Positions 1-5,388 of a stretch of DNA of 5,388 nt are shown here, one piece after another (position 1 is the first letter of the stretch; each line of letters starts with the position of its first letter). Below the pieces are notes generated by a model. The model saw only the letters and a program-made list of their open reading frames with translations, was not told the origin of the DNA and did not search any database. Location: contig JAPPDN010000485.1 of the NCBI GenBank assembly GCA_028824575.1, forward strand, positions 1 through 5,388. Direction: 5' to 3'. The stretch comes from Candidatus Poribacteria bacterium. Lineage in GTDB: Bacteria > Poribacteria > WGA-4E > WGA-3G. The position numbers and the translations under genes were made by a program.

Positions 1-896
1 GCTATGCCAGTGAAACCCCAACCTGAAGAAAAGTTATCCAAATATCGATAACGGTATCCCATTACCTCAGCAACACCGGCCAATCCGGCAACTGCACCAC
101 TGAGCGCCATTACCCATACAGTTACAGTGCGTGGGTTGATCCCGCCATAAGAGGCGACATCGCGAGCACTTCCTACCAAACGGAGTTCGTATCCCCAACG
201 CGTATACGTTAAGAAGATATAACAGAGCACAACAGACCCACAGGCAATTAGGAAACTCGCGTTTAATGGGTTACTCTGCGGGAGGAACGGAACTAAAGAT
301 GCCAATCGTGGGATTCGCGCCGTTTCATGAATTTGTGGTGTCTGTGGAATCATCTGCCCGGGTTCTTGGTAGACCGAGGTGACGAGGTAGTTCATGAGGG
401 CGAAAGCGATGAAGTTCATCATAATTGTATTGATGACTTCATGTGCACCATATCTCGCCTTTAAAAAACCGGGGACAGCACCCCACCCGGCACCAGCAAT
501 CATCGCCGCCGCGATACAGAGCGGAATCAGTAGGAAAGCAGGTAGGTTTAAGTGCATACCTATCCACGCAGCAGCGAAAGCGGCGACGTAGAGTTGACCC
601 TCACAACCGATATTAAACAGACCACTCCTATAGCCGATAGCGACAGCGAGTCCTGTAAAAACTAAAGGAGTCGCGTTGAATAGGACATATCCGACTTCGT
701 CAAAATTCGCGAACCCGCTGAAAAAAATAATCTTATAGAACTCCAATGCGTCTTGCCCTCGGATATGGACCACGATCCCACACGAGAGAAAAAAAACAAG
801 GATAGCGAGCAGCGGAGGTATACAACTTAGGAAAAACTTTCTGGATTGGGAGGTTTTGTCTCGAACCAACGAGACAAACAATTTTCGGATGTTCAA
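1..896 (-). CDS. ABC transporter permease, nucleoside/simple-sugar type (partial, 3' end off window)
   Basis: This is a polytopic inner-membrane permease subunit of an ABC importer of the BPD_transp_2 family, nearest in style to YufP/NupP nucleoside permeases. I translated the minus strand by hand: 298 codons are open from 896 to the left edge. Family landmarks are GLFNIGCEGQ (residues 92-101), FLKARYGAHEVINTIMMN (144-161), WGYELRLVGSARD (234-246) and a glycine/alanine-rich SGAVAGLAG segment (266-274) followed by GWGFTGI at the edge. Hydrophobic stretches include about 21-43, 70-88, 103-136, 155-174 and 213-230. Relatives run about 350-370 residues, so roughly the last 60 are missing. No ATG exists near the N-terminus. 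A TGA lies three codons before TTG 896-894, so that TTG is the earliest possible start, with only a weak GAGA-type ribosome site. The binding protein and ATPase expected as partners are not in the window. The substrate (nucleoside or sugar) cannot be decided. The family call is firm; the start is moderately sure. Confidence 0.9.
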   Translation of the reverse strand, partial: MNIRKLFVSLVRDKTSQSRKFFLSCIPPLLAILVFFLSCGIVVHIRGQDALEFYKIIFFSGFANFDEVGYVLFNATPLVFTGLAVAIGYRSGLFNIGCEGQLYVAAFAAAWIGMHLNLPAFLLIPLCIAAAMIAGAGWGAVPGFLKARYGAHEVINTIMMNFIAFALMNYLVTSVYQEPGQMIPQTPQIHETARIPRLASLVPFLPQSNPLNASFLIACGSVVLCYIFLTYTRWGYELRLVGSARDVASYGGINPRTVTVWVMALSGAVAGLAGVAEVMGYRYRYLDNFSSGWGFTGI

Positions 897-920
897 GAGT
901 TCTCAGTCTCTCTGCTAAAC

Positions 921-950
921 TTGACAAAAGTTTTTAGAACGTGTTATTAT
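921..950 (+). promoter_or_regulatory. Sigma-70-type promoter for the aminotransferase-glpD-nuclease operon
   Basis: A perfect -35 hexamer TTGACA (921-926) is followed after 18 bases by TATTAT (945-950), a 5/6 match to the -10 consensus. A TG at 942-943 makes this an extended -10. The predicted transcription start is near 957, giving a leader of about 90 bases before the ATG at 1047. It is the best promoter match I found in the window and points toward the three plus-strand genes. It lies inside the predicted leader of the minus-strand permease transcript. Confidence 0.75.
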
Positions 951-965
951 GTATGATGTTATTAT
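942..965 (+). repeat. 9-base direct repeat covering the extended -10
   Basis: TGTTATTAT occurs at 942-950 and again at 957-965, a 15-base period. The first copy is the extended -10 of the plus-strand promoter. The second falls at the predicted start of transcription and has no good -35 at the right distance (936-941 is AGAACG). It may be a second, weaker start site, a direct-repeat operator, or chance in AT-rich DNA. Confidence 0.5.
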
Positions 966-981
966 CCGCAATATGCTTGTT

Positions 982-1010
982 AGTATAGCACAGACATCGG
1001 ATTAAAACAA
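982..1010 (-). promoter_or_regulatory. Probable promoter for the divergent permease gene
   Basis: Read on the minus strand, TATACT (987-982) matches 5/6 of the -10 consensus and is preceded by TGC (990-988), an extended -10. A weak -35, TTGTTT (1010-1005), sits at a 17-base spacing. Transcription would start near 975 and read left through a leader of about 80 bases to the TTG start at 896. The extended -10 compensates for the poor -35. No better minus-strand candidate was seen between the two genes. Confidence 0.5.
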
Positions 1011-1011
1011 A

Positions 1012-1029
1012 CCGCTGATTATTCAGCGG
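1012..1029. promoter_or_regulatory. Perfect inverted repeat / leader hairpin upstream of the first operon gene
   Basis: CCGCTGA (1012-1018) and TCAGCGG (1023-1029) are exact reverse complements around a TTAT loop. As RNA in the plus-strand leader this forms a GC-rich 7-bp hairpin ending five bases before the ribosome binding site. As DNA it is an 18-base dyad touching the -35 of the minus-strand promoter, which could be a regulator's operator. No U-tract follows, so it is not a classical terminator. Confidence 0.55.
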
Positions 1030-1034
1030 GTAAC

Positions 1035-1040
1035 GAGGAG
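1035..1040 (+). promoter_or_regulatory. Strong Shine-Dalgarno site of the aminotransferase gene
   Basis: GAGGAG lies six bases before the ATG at 1047, close to ideal spacing. It fixes that start, and it is the strongest ribosome site among the genes in this window. Confidence 0.8.
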
Positions 1041-1046
1041 AGCACT

Positions 1047-2456
1047 ATGGAGAGAAACAGAAGTCAATCATCTCATCATGAGAATACCCCAACAGATCTG
1101 CCTGCTGTTTTGGGTGGAACGCCAGTCTTTGAAATAACACCTGACGCGCCCTATCCAAAACTTGACCAATGGCAGCAAATCACTGAAGAAGAAGCACAGG
1201 TTGTTTATGAGATGACGCTTCGGAATGAACTCTCCGGTACTTCTACGACTGTTCAAGAATTTGAGCGTACCTGGTGTGAACGCCATCAAACCGAGTTTGC
1301 TTTGAGCCTGACCAACGGTACGGCAGCTTTACATAGCGCAATGTTTGGACTCGGTGTTGGTCCCGGCGATGAGGTTATCTGTCCGACTTATACATGGATG
1401 GGGTCAATCACGCCAGCACTAACCTTGATGGCAACACCCGTTTTCTGCGAGGTGGATCCGAGGACATTACTTATTGACGTAAAGGATGTTCGACAGCGTA
1501 TTACGCCGCAAACCAAGGCAATCGTGGCAGTGCATCTGTGGGGTAATGTCTGCGATATGGATGCGCTCATGGCTCTTAGTGATGAAACAGGTATACCCGT
1601 CATAGAGGATTGCTCGCACGCACACGGGGCATCTTATAAAGGTCTGCCGTGTGGAAGCATCGGACAGGTAGGGGCTTGGAGTTTGCAAGGCAACAAACCG
1701 ATTAGCGGCGGTGAAGGGGGTATGCTTGCTACCAACGATGTATCAGTTTTTGAGCGGGCATGTCTGCTCGGTCAAGTTAATCGTTCGCCTAACGTCGAAG
1801 GCAAAGCAGCCGAAGCCCTCCAATACCCCCATCTTCCACCGATGGGACTCGGCGTTAAATTTCGTGCCCATCCACTCTCGATTGGTATCGCTTCGGTACA
1901 ACTGAAAAAACTTGATGAACTCAATGCAAACCGTCGCGCTTATATACAAGAAATTTCTGATGGATTACAGGATATTCCAGGCGTTTCTCCTATTGAGACG
2001 CATGAAGGGACTACGTCAGCAGGATTTTACGGTTTTCCTATTCACTATTATAAAGAAGATATGAATGGACTGCCCGCACCACTGTTTGCGGAAGCACTCC
2101 GAAAAGAGGGTGTTCTGGCAAATAATAATCCTTATCCACTCCTTGTTGGGGACGGTGTGCCGCTTTTTTCAGGGAGTCTACCCACTAATAGCAATCCGTA
2201 TCCGCTCCTACATACTTTGCCGCTCTTTATGCAAGGACTTGATATCTACATGAACGGTCGTGGTTCTCTCTGCCCGGTTGATGCGGGTGGAACGTTTAAA
2301 GGATATACCCCATCAGATTTTCCCGTGACTGAGAAAGCTTGTTCGCAGCTTATATTTTTGCCGCTATTAACGAAGCCGGTAGCAGGTGCTGCATCGGGAA
2401 TCTTGGCTGCTATTCGTAAAGCCGCTTTACACAGTCGTTTGATAGCTGCTGAATAA
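1047..2456 (+). CDS. DegT/DnrJ/EryC1/StrS family PLP-dependent aminotransferase
   Basis: This 469-residue protein is a fold-type I PLP enzyme of the family that transfers an amino group, usually from glutamate or glutamine, to a keto-sugar or keto-cyclitol. It is cytosolic. Visible landmarks are an N-terminal LGGTPVF segment (22-28), phosphate-binding NGTAAL (90-95), the PTYTWMGS segment (113-120) that stacks on the cofactor, EDCSHAHGA (187-195) with Asp188 facing the pyridine nitrogen, and WSLQGNKPISGGEGG (211-225) with Lys217 as the Schiff-base lysine. KFRAHPLSIGIASVQLKKL (271-289) is also typical. All key residues are present, so it should be active. At 469 residues it is longer than the usual 370-400, partly because of a duplicated NPYPLL...PLF loop (361-396). 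It is first in the operon, behind a strong promoter and ribosome site, with glpD 10 bases downstream. No nucleotide-sugar synthesis genes are nearby, so the substrate is open; the scyllo-inosose aminotransferase-like branch is one possibility. Confidence 0.93.
   Translation: MERNRSQSSHHENTPTDLPAVLGGTPVFEITPDAPYPKLDQWQQITEEEAQVVYEMTLRNELSGTSTTVQEFERTWCERHQTEFALSLTNGTAALHSAMFGLGVGPGDEVICPTYTWMGSITPALTLMATPVFCEVDPRTLLIDVKDVRQRITPQTKAIVAVHLWGNVCDMDALMALSDETGIPVIEDCSHAHGASYKGLPCGSIGQVGAWSLQGNKPISGGEGGMLATNDVSVFERACLLGQVNRSPNVEGKAAEALQYPHLPPMGLGVKFRAHPLSIGIASVQLKKLDELNANRRAYIQEISDGLQDIPGVSPIETHEGTTSAGFYGFPIHYYKEDMNGLPAPLFAEALRKEGVLANNNPYPLLVGDGVPLFSGSLPTNSNPYPLLHTLPLFMQGLDIYMNGRGSLCPVDAGGTFKGYTPSDFPVTEKACSQLIFLPLLTKPVAGAASGILAAIRKAALHSRLIAAE
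2127..2240 (+). repeat. Internal tandem duplication in the aminotransferase (NPYPLL...PLF)
   Basis: Residues 361-366 and 383-388 are both NPYPLL, 66 bases apart, and each is followed by a PLF (372-374 and 392-394). The DNA of the two hexapeptide units agrees at 15 of 18 bases, with changes only at third positions. The second copy (NPYPLLHTLPLF) matches the place where family members carry a PPLH-type loop near the active site. The first copy with its linker looks like an added unit. Confidence 0.55.
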
Positions 2457-2466
2457 GTAAACAAAA

Positions 2467-4158
2467 ATGTCAACAGAATTTTCAGCCCGAACTCGGGGAA
2501 ATAATATTAAAATACTCAAGACCGAACCTTTGGATGTCTTGGTTATTGGTGGTGGTATTGTCGGCGCGGGTTTAATCCGCGATCTTGCCCTTAATGGAGG
2601 TATCAAAGCAGGATTAATTGAACAGGGCGATTTTGCAAGTGGAACGAGCAGTGCTACCTCGCAGCTTGTTCACGGTGGATTTCGCTACCTTAAACACGAT
2701 AGAGCACTCGTTAAAACGTCGCGTAAAGAACGCGAGATCCTTCAGCGCATTGCACCGAATCTTGTCAAACCGCTTCCTTTAGCTATTCTCTTCTACAAAG
2801 GCGATCCGTACCCATTAGCAGGCATACAAGCCGCTGCGTACTACTACAATTACCTTTCTAAAATAGACAAGACAGAGAAATCAAAAGCGATTCGCGATCC
2901 TCAAAAGATTCAACACTTACTCGGCCCCATTGCTACGGATACCCTAAAAGGTTGTGTTGTTATATGGGACAGCACGACTGACGACGCGAGATTAACCCTC
3001 GCTACACTCAAAGATGCCCATCGATATGGTGCTGTTGTAACCAATTATGTCCGATTTCTCGATTTTGTCAATCAACCGGATACAACTGATAGTGGGAACC
3101 GGATATACAGAATAACCGCTGAAGATATTATCTCTGGACAACGTTTTGAAATCTCCGCGCGAAAAATTGTATCGGCGACGGGTCCCTGGAGCGACTCTGT
3201 GTGGTGCAAGGATCCAAGTTACGACGGAATGCCACGCCTGATAATGAAAAATGCGCAAGGCATTCATATCGTTTTACCAAGGTGTGGAAAAGAACATGCA
3301 TCGGAAGCGTACGGTTTAGTAATCTCTACACAGTCAGAAAGGCAACAAGGTGGCAAATCCCGCGGCATTTTTATTTTACCCGGTCCGCACAATACCTCTA
3401 TCGTGGGTACCACTGAAACAACGCCAGCGGAAGATTTATCGTCGGTGCGGCCATCGGCTGATGAAGCGGCGTATCTACTTTCGGAAACGCAGCGAATTTT
3501 TCCAGAACAGACGCTCAATAATGATACTATCATTGCTGCCTATGCCGGGACCCGACCACTCATAGCGGCGAACTGGTACTCGCGCGAATTCACAAAGACC
3601 AGTTTTGTTTCAAGGGATCACTTAATCACAGAGAGTCCGAGCGGGGTAATGTATCTTTATGGTGGCAAACTTACCACACACCGCCAGATGGCAGAGGAAA
3701 CAGTGAACCACCTGGCAACTTTTCTGAATGTCCCGCGCCGCTGTAAAACGGATACCGTTCCGTTGTTCAATGCGTCAGCGGAGACACCGAATGGAAACGC
3801 GAATCACGCTTCGCAGTCGAATATTGATACGGAACGCCTCATTAAACGCTATGGAGACGGATATCAGACGATTCTTAAGTTTATCAATGACGATGCAACA
3901 CTTGCTGAGCCGATAACCCCGTCTCTGTCCTTCACGAAAGCTGAACTGCTTTACGCCTATTGGGGCGAGATGGCGATCACGCTGGACGACCTTCTCTGGC
4001 GACGTACGCGCATCGCTTGGACCCCGGGCCAAGGGCTTGACATTGCGCCCCAAATCGCACAATTCTTAAGTGAAAAAAACAATTGGGATCAAGCGAGAAT
4101 CACGGCAGAGGTTGAGGCGTATCGCGAACACATCCGATGGCTGAATTTTTATCTCTAA
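2467..4158 (+). CDS. glpD: FAD-dependent (aerobic-type) glycerol-3-phosphate dehydrogenase
   Basis: GlpD oxidises sn-glycerol 3-phosphate to dihydroxyacetone phosphate and passes electrons through FAD to the quinone pool, working as a peripheral protein on the inner face of the membrane. The 563 residues suit the longer members of the family. The N-terminal Rossmann motif VLVIGGGIVGAG (24-35) is followed by GDFASGTSSATSQLVHGG (54-71) and FRYL (72-75), a GlpD signature. Further landmarks are DARLTLATLKDA (173-184), ATGPWSD (237-243), GIHIVLP (265-271), IVGTTET (312-318), AGTRPL (360-365) and GGKLTTHRQMAEE (399-411). The C-terminal helical domain ends with the conserved WRRTR (511-515). The start is ATG 2467, 10 bases after the aminotransferase stop. 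Its ribosome site is poor (only AAG-like bases), so translation probably depends on coupling to the gene before it. No glpK or glpF is in the window. A related DAO-family oxidoreductase is possible but less likely, given how many GlpD motifs match. Confidence 0.93.
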   Translation: MSTEFSARTRGNNIKILKTEPLDVLVIGGGIVGAGLIRDLALNGGIKAGLIEQGDFASGTSSATSQLVHGGFRYLKHDRALVKTSRKEREILQRIAPNLVKPLPLAILFYKGDPYPLAGIQAAAYYYNYLSKIDKTEKSKAIRDPQKIQHLLGPIATDTLKGCVVIWDSTTDDARLTLATLKDAHRYGAVVTNYVRFLDFVNQPDTTDSGNRIYRITAEDIISGQRFEISARKIVSATGPWSDSVWCKDPSYDGMPRLIMKNAQGIHIVLPRCGKEHASEAYGLVISTQSERQQGGKSRGIFILPGPHNTSIVGTTETTPAEDLSSVRPSADEAAYLLSETQRIFPEQTLNNDTIIAAYAGTRPLIAANWYSREFTKTSFVSRDHLITESPSGVMYLYGGKLTTHRQMAEETVNHLATFLNVPRRCKTDTVPLFNASAETPNGNANHASQSNIDTERLIKRYGDGYQTILKFINDDATLAEPITPSLSFTKAELLYAYWGEMAITLDDLLWRRTRIAWTPGQGLDIAPQIAQFLSEKNNWDQARITAEVEAYREHIRWLNFYL

Positions 4159-4160
4159 GG
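4157..4160 (+). promoter_or_regulatory. Ribosome site that decides the start of the nuclease-like gene
   Basis: AAGG overlaps the TAA stop of glpD (4156-4158) and lies nine bases before ATG 4170. The earlier in-frame ATG at 4137, inside glpD, has its nearest purine-rich run (GAGG, 4114-4117) 19 bases away. The later start is therefore favoured, and ribosomes ending glpD could restart there. Confidence 0.5.
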
Positions 4161-4169
4161 TATGAAACT

Positions 4170-5159
4170 ATGGAAGTTTACCGCTGGGAAGACCGGAAAT
4201 TTGGCAAACTTGAGCCGCTGCGCTTTGGCGCAGAGCGCGACTTTGAGGACCTCCTTGAAAAGGATGCGACACTCATCCTTGGTGAACCTCTCTGTGTTAT
4301 CAGTAGGCAACCACCACTGAGTACATCAAAGCAAAAAATTGACCTACTCGCACTTGACCGACAGGGCAATTCCGTGATTATTGAACTTAAGCGTGGAAAA
4401 CCTTCGAGGACAGCGATCACGCAAATTTTAGAGTATGCTGCTGGGGTTTCACAACTCTCTTTCATAGAATTAGAGCAGCTCGCTTACCGATGGTGCCTAC
4501 AGCACGGAAAAGAGTTCTCTACGCTCACTGCACTGCACAGCGAATTTTTTGGATATGAACCCGGTGATATCCGCAAATCAGCGTTCAACCAACGGCAGCG
4601 ATTAGTGCTTATTTCGGAGGGCGTGGACACGCGTGTTTTAGAGGTCGCTGAATATCTACGGGCATTGGGACTCGATCTCACTTATATATCCTATTTTTCT
4701 TATCACGCGCCTGATGAAATTTTGGTCGCTACCGAGACAGTCTTAGGTGGAACAATCGTCAAGGAAGAAGAACGGAGTTATGGCAGTGCCACACAGCAAT
4801 TTATGACGCTCGCGTCGTTTATTGAAACGCTACAGGTGAACGAGGAACTCCTACAAATCGCCAACGAATTTTTAGCGTACGTTGACACATGCGGGGCAAC
4901 ACTTCGACCGCGTATCGCGAAACTCCGGATGACCATCGGTGGATGTTGGTGGCTTGATACGTACCCTTCAAGAAGAGCCACCCATTTTAGGGTGGATGTC
5001 CACGGTGACTTTACACCGCTGCATATCGTTGAGTGCAGAGCCAACTTGCCGAACGTGACAGTCAAGAATTTCGGTATCTCTTTCAACATCTCAACCAAAG
5101 CACATCTGGACTATGCGATTGAGATTTTTGAACGTGTTCGGAACGCAATCCTTTTCTAA
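4170..5159 (+). CDS. NucS/DUF91-like PD-(D/E)XK nuclease-fold protein with extra C-terminal domain
   Basis: This is a predicted 329-residue cytosolic protein with the endonuclease NucS-type (DUF91) fold. Counting from ATG 4170, it opens with EVYRWEDRKFGKL, typical of the family's first strand. The catalytic core is KIDLLALD (57-64, Asp58) and VIIELKRG (69-76, Glu72 and Lys74), that is D-x(n)-E-x-K, followed by QILEY (85-89), which fits the QxxxY motif of RecB-like nucleases. A second conserved-looking stretch, RLVLISEGVD (143-152) then YLRALGLDLTYISYF (162-176), completes the N-terminal half. Residues ~210-329 form a separate domain ending in LDYAIEIFERV (313-323), which recalls the DUF5655/DUF4268 C-terminal domains found next to such nucleases; this is from memory. 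Starting at 4137 instead would add 11 residues and overlap glpD; I prefer 4170 because of its ribosome site. All metal-binding residues are kept, so it may be active. Its target, whether mismatched, branched or foreign DNA, is unknown. Confidence 0.85.
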   Translation: MEVYRWEDRKFGKLEPLRFGAERDFEDLLEKDATLILGEPLCVISRQPPLSTSKQKIDLLALDRQGNSVIIELKRGKPSRTAITQILEYAAGVSQLSFIELEQLAYRWCLQHGKEFSTLTALHSEFFGYEPGDIRKSAFNQRQRLVLISEGVDTRVLEVAEYLRALGLDLTYISYFSYHAPDEILVATETVLGGTIVKEEERSYGSATQQFMTLASFIETLQVNEELLQIANEFLAYVDTCGATLRPRIAKLRMTIGGCWWLDTYPSRRATHFRVDVHGDFTPLHIVECRANLPNVTVKNFGISFNISTKAHLDYAIEIFERVRNAILF

Positions 5160-5170
5160 TGGACATTGAC

Positions 5171-5242
5171 ACCTGAGTTGTAGCACATACGGTGCCAACT
5201 AAAAGTTTGCCCTACAAGTGAAACGTTTTATCAAACTCAGGT
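5171..5242. repeat. Imperfect inverted repeat after the operon (9-bp arms)
   Basis: ACCTGAGTT (5171-5179) and AACTCAGGT (5234-5242) are exact reverse complements separated by 54 bases, starting 11 bases after the nuclease-gene stop. It could be the ends of a small mobile-element remnant or a long-range stem in the transcript's 3' end. I see no flanking target-site duplication and no U-tract. Confidence 0.4.
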
Positions 5243-5272
5243 CTTGTAACAGTCGTCCTTTATGAATTTATC

Positions 5273-5293
5273 TCGACTTTACCAAAAAGTTGA
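5273..5293. other. Weak AT-rich stem-loop in the 3' intergenic region
   Basis: TCGACTTT (5273-5280) can pair with AAAGTTGA (5286-5293) around an ACCAA loop, eight pairs including one G-U. It is AT-rich and lacks a following T-run on either strand, so it is a poor terminator candidate, though it is one of few structures between the operon end and the right edge. Confidence 0.25.
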
Positions 5294-5325
5294 CGAACAA
5301 GAACACACAATTAAACCATTATATT

Positions 5326-5388
5326 AGGACTTACGCACTACCTCTTAAAGTCCCCCTGATAAGGGGGATTTAGGGGGTTAAAAACTAA
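5326..5388. repeat. Dispersed repeat / possible MITE-like element (right end off window)
   Basis: The motif GGACTTACGCA (5327-5337) is followed by a hairpin: TCCCCCT (5351-5357) pairs with AGGGGGA (5362-5368) around GATA, and the stem extends to ten pairs (5348-5371) with one G-U. A second AGGGGG at 5372-5377 could pair with the same C-run instead. I recall this combination as a multi-copy intergenic repeat in Poribacteria and cyanobacteria, sometimes at insertion-sequence ends. No transposase is visible. The left boundary is a guess and the element probably continues past 5388. Confidence 0.6.

Noticed and set aside
394..591. Plus-strand open frame of 65 codons
   Set aside because: It lies antisense to the conserved middle of the permease, including the GLFNIGCEGQ region (596-625) next to it, and its protein has no recognisable features.
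733..927. Minus-strand open frame of 64 codons beginning at a TTG
   Set aside because: It overlaps the start of the permease in another frame; the permease frame carries clear family motifs and this one carries none.
2992..3533. Two minus-strand open frames of 91 and 89 codons inside glpD
   Set aside because: They are antisense to conserved GlpD motifs, have low-complexity shadow-like proteins and no ribosome site or promoter that I can see.
4137..4169. Upstream ATG as start of the nuclease-like gene
   Set aside because: It has no ribosome site at a usable distance and would add 11 residues before the family's usual N-terminus; kept as an alternative only.
4778..5098. Minus-strand open frame of 106 codons inside the nuclease-like gene
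   Set aside because: It is the longest antisense frame, but it mirrors the coding strand's codon bias and shows no domain; the plus-strand reading runs intact across it.
5160..5170. Rho-independent terminator directly after the operon
   Set aside because: The nearest stems (5171-5242, 5273-5293, 5348-5371) lack a U-tract or are too long-ranged, so termination is probably factor-dependent or further downstream.
5290..5325. Promoter-like TTGACG followed by TATATT
   Set aside because: The spacing is 24 bases, too long for a sigma-70 promoter, and no closer -10 is convincing.
1..5388. CRISPR array, tRNA, rRNA or transposase gene
   Set aside because: No regularly spaced direct repeats, no cloverleaf-like or rRNA-like sequence and no transposase motif were seen on either strand.

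Overview
The window looks like chromosomal DNA from an uncultivated bacterium of middling GC content, with tightly packed genes and sigma-70-like promoters. The right edge carries a repeat (a GGACTTACGCA motif followed by a CCCCCT...AGGGGG stem) that I remember from Candidatus Poribacteria and some cyanobacterial genomes. The assignment to Poribacteria or a relative is therefore tentative. It rests on memory of repeat style, not on a search.

Layout: (1) Bases 1-896, minus strand: the first ~298 codons of an inner-membrane permease of a nucleoside or simple-sugar type ABC transporter (BPD_transp_2 family, YufP/NupP-like). It starts at a TTG and runs off the left edge. (2) Bases 897-1046: a 150-base divergent regulatory region. 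It holds a very good plus-strand sigma-70 promoter (perfect -35, extended -10), a minus-strand promoter with an extended -10, a 9-base direct repeat that duplicates the plus-strand extended -10, and a perfect 7-bp inverted repeat just before the first plus-strand ribosome binding site. The two promoters face each other, so each lies in the other's leader. (3) Bases 1047-5159, plus strand: three closely spaced genes that look like one operon. They encode a DegT/DnrJ/EryC1/StrS-type PLP-dependent sugar aminotransferase, an FAD-dependent glycerol-3-phosphate dehydrogenase (GlpD), and a NucS/DUF91-like PD-(D/E)XK nuclease-fold protein with an extra C-terminal domain. Gaps are 10 and 11 bases; the second assumes the preferred start at 4170. 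(4) Bases 5160-5388: non-coding, with two imperfect inverted repeats and the start of a dispersed repeat. No convincing rho-independent terminator is visible.

How the genes may work together: the permease and the aminotransferase/GlpD pair would fit uptake and conversion of a sugar, polyol or nucleoside-derived compound feeding triose phosphate metabolism, but nothing in the window fixes the substrate. The nuclease-like gene has no obvious metabolic link and may simply share the transcript. I did not find a clearly new biological system. The most unusual items are the face-to-face promoters with shared cis elements, the duplicated loop in the aminotransferase, and the mixed composition of the operon.
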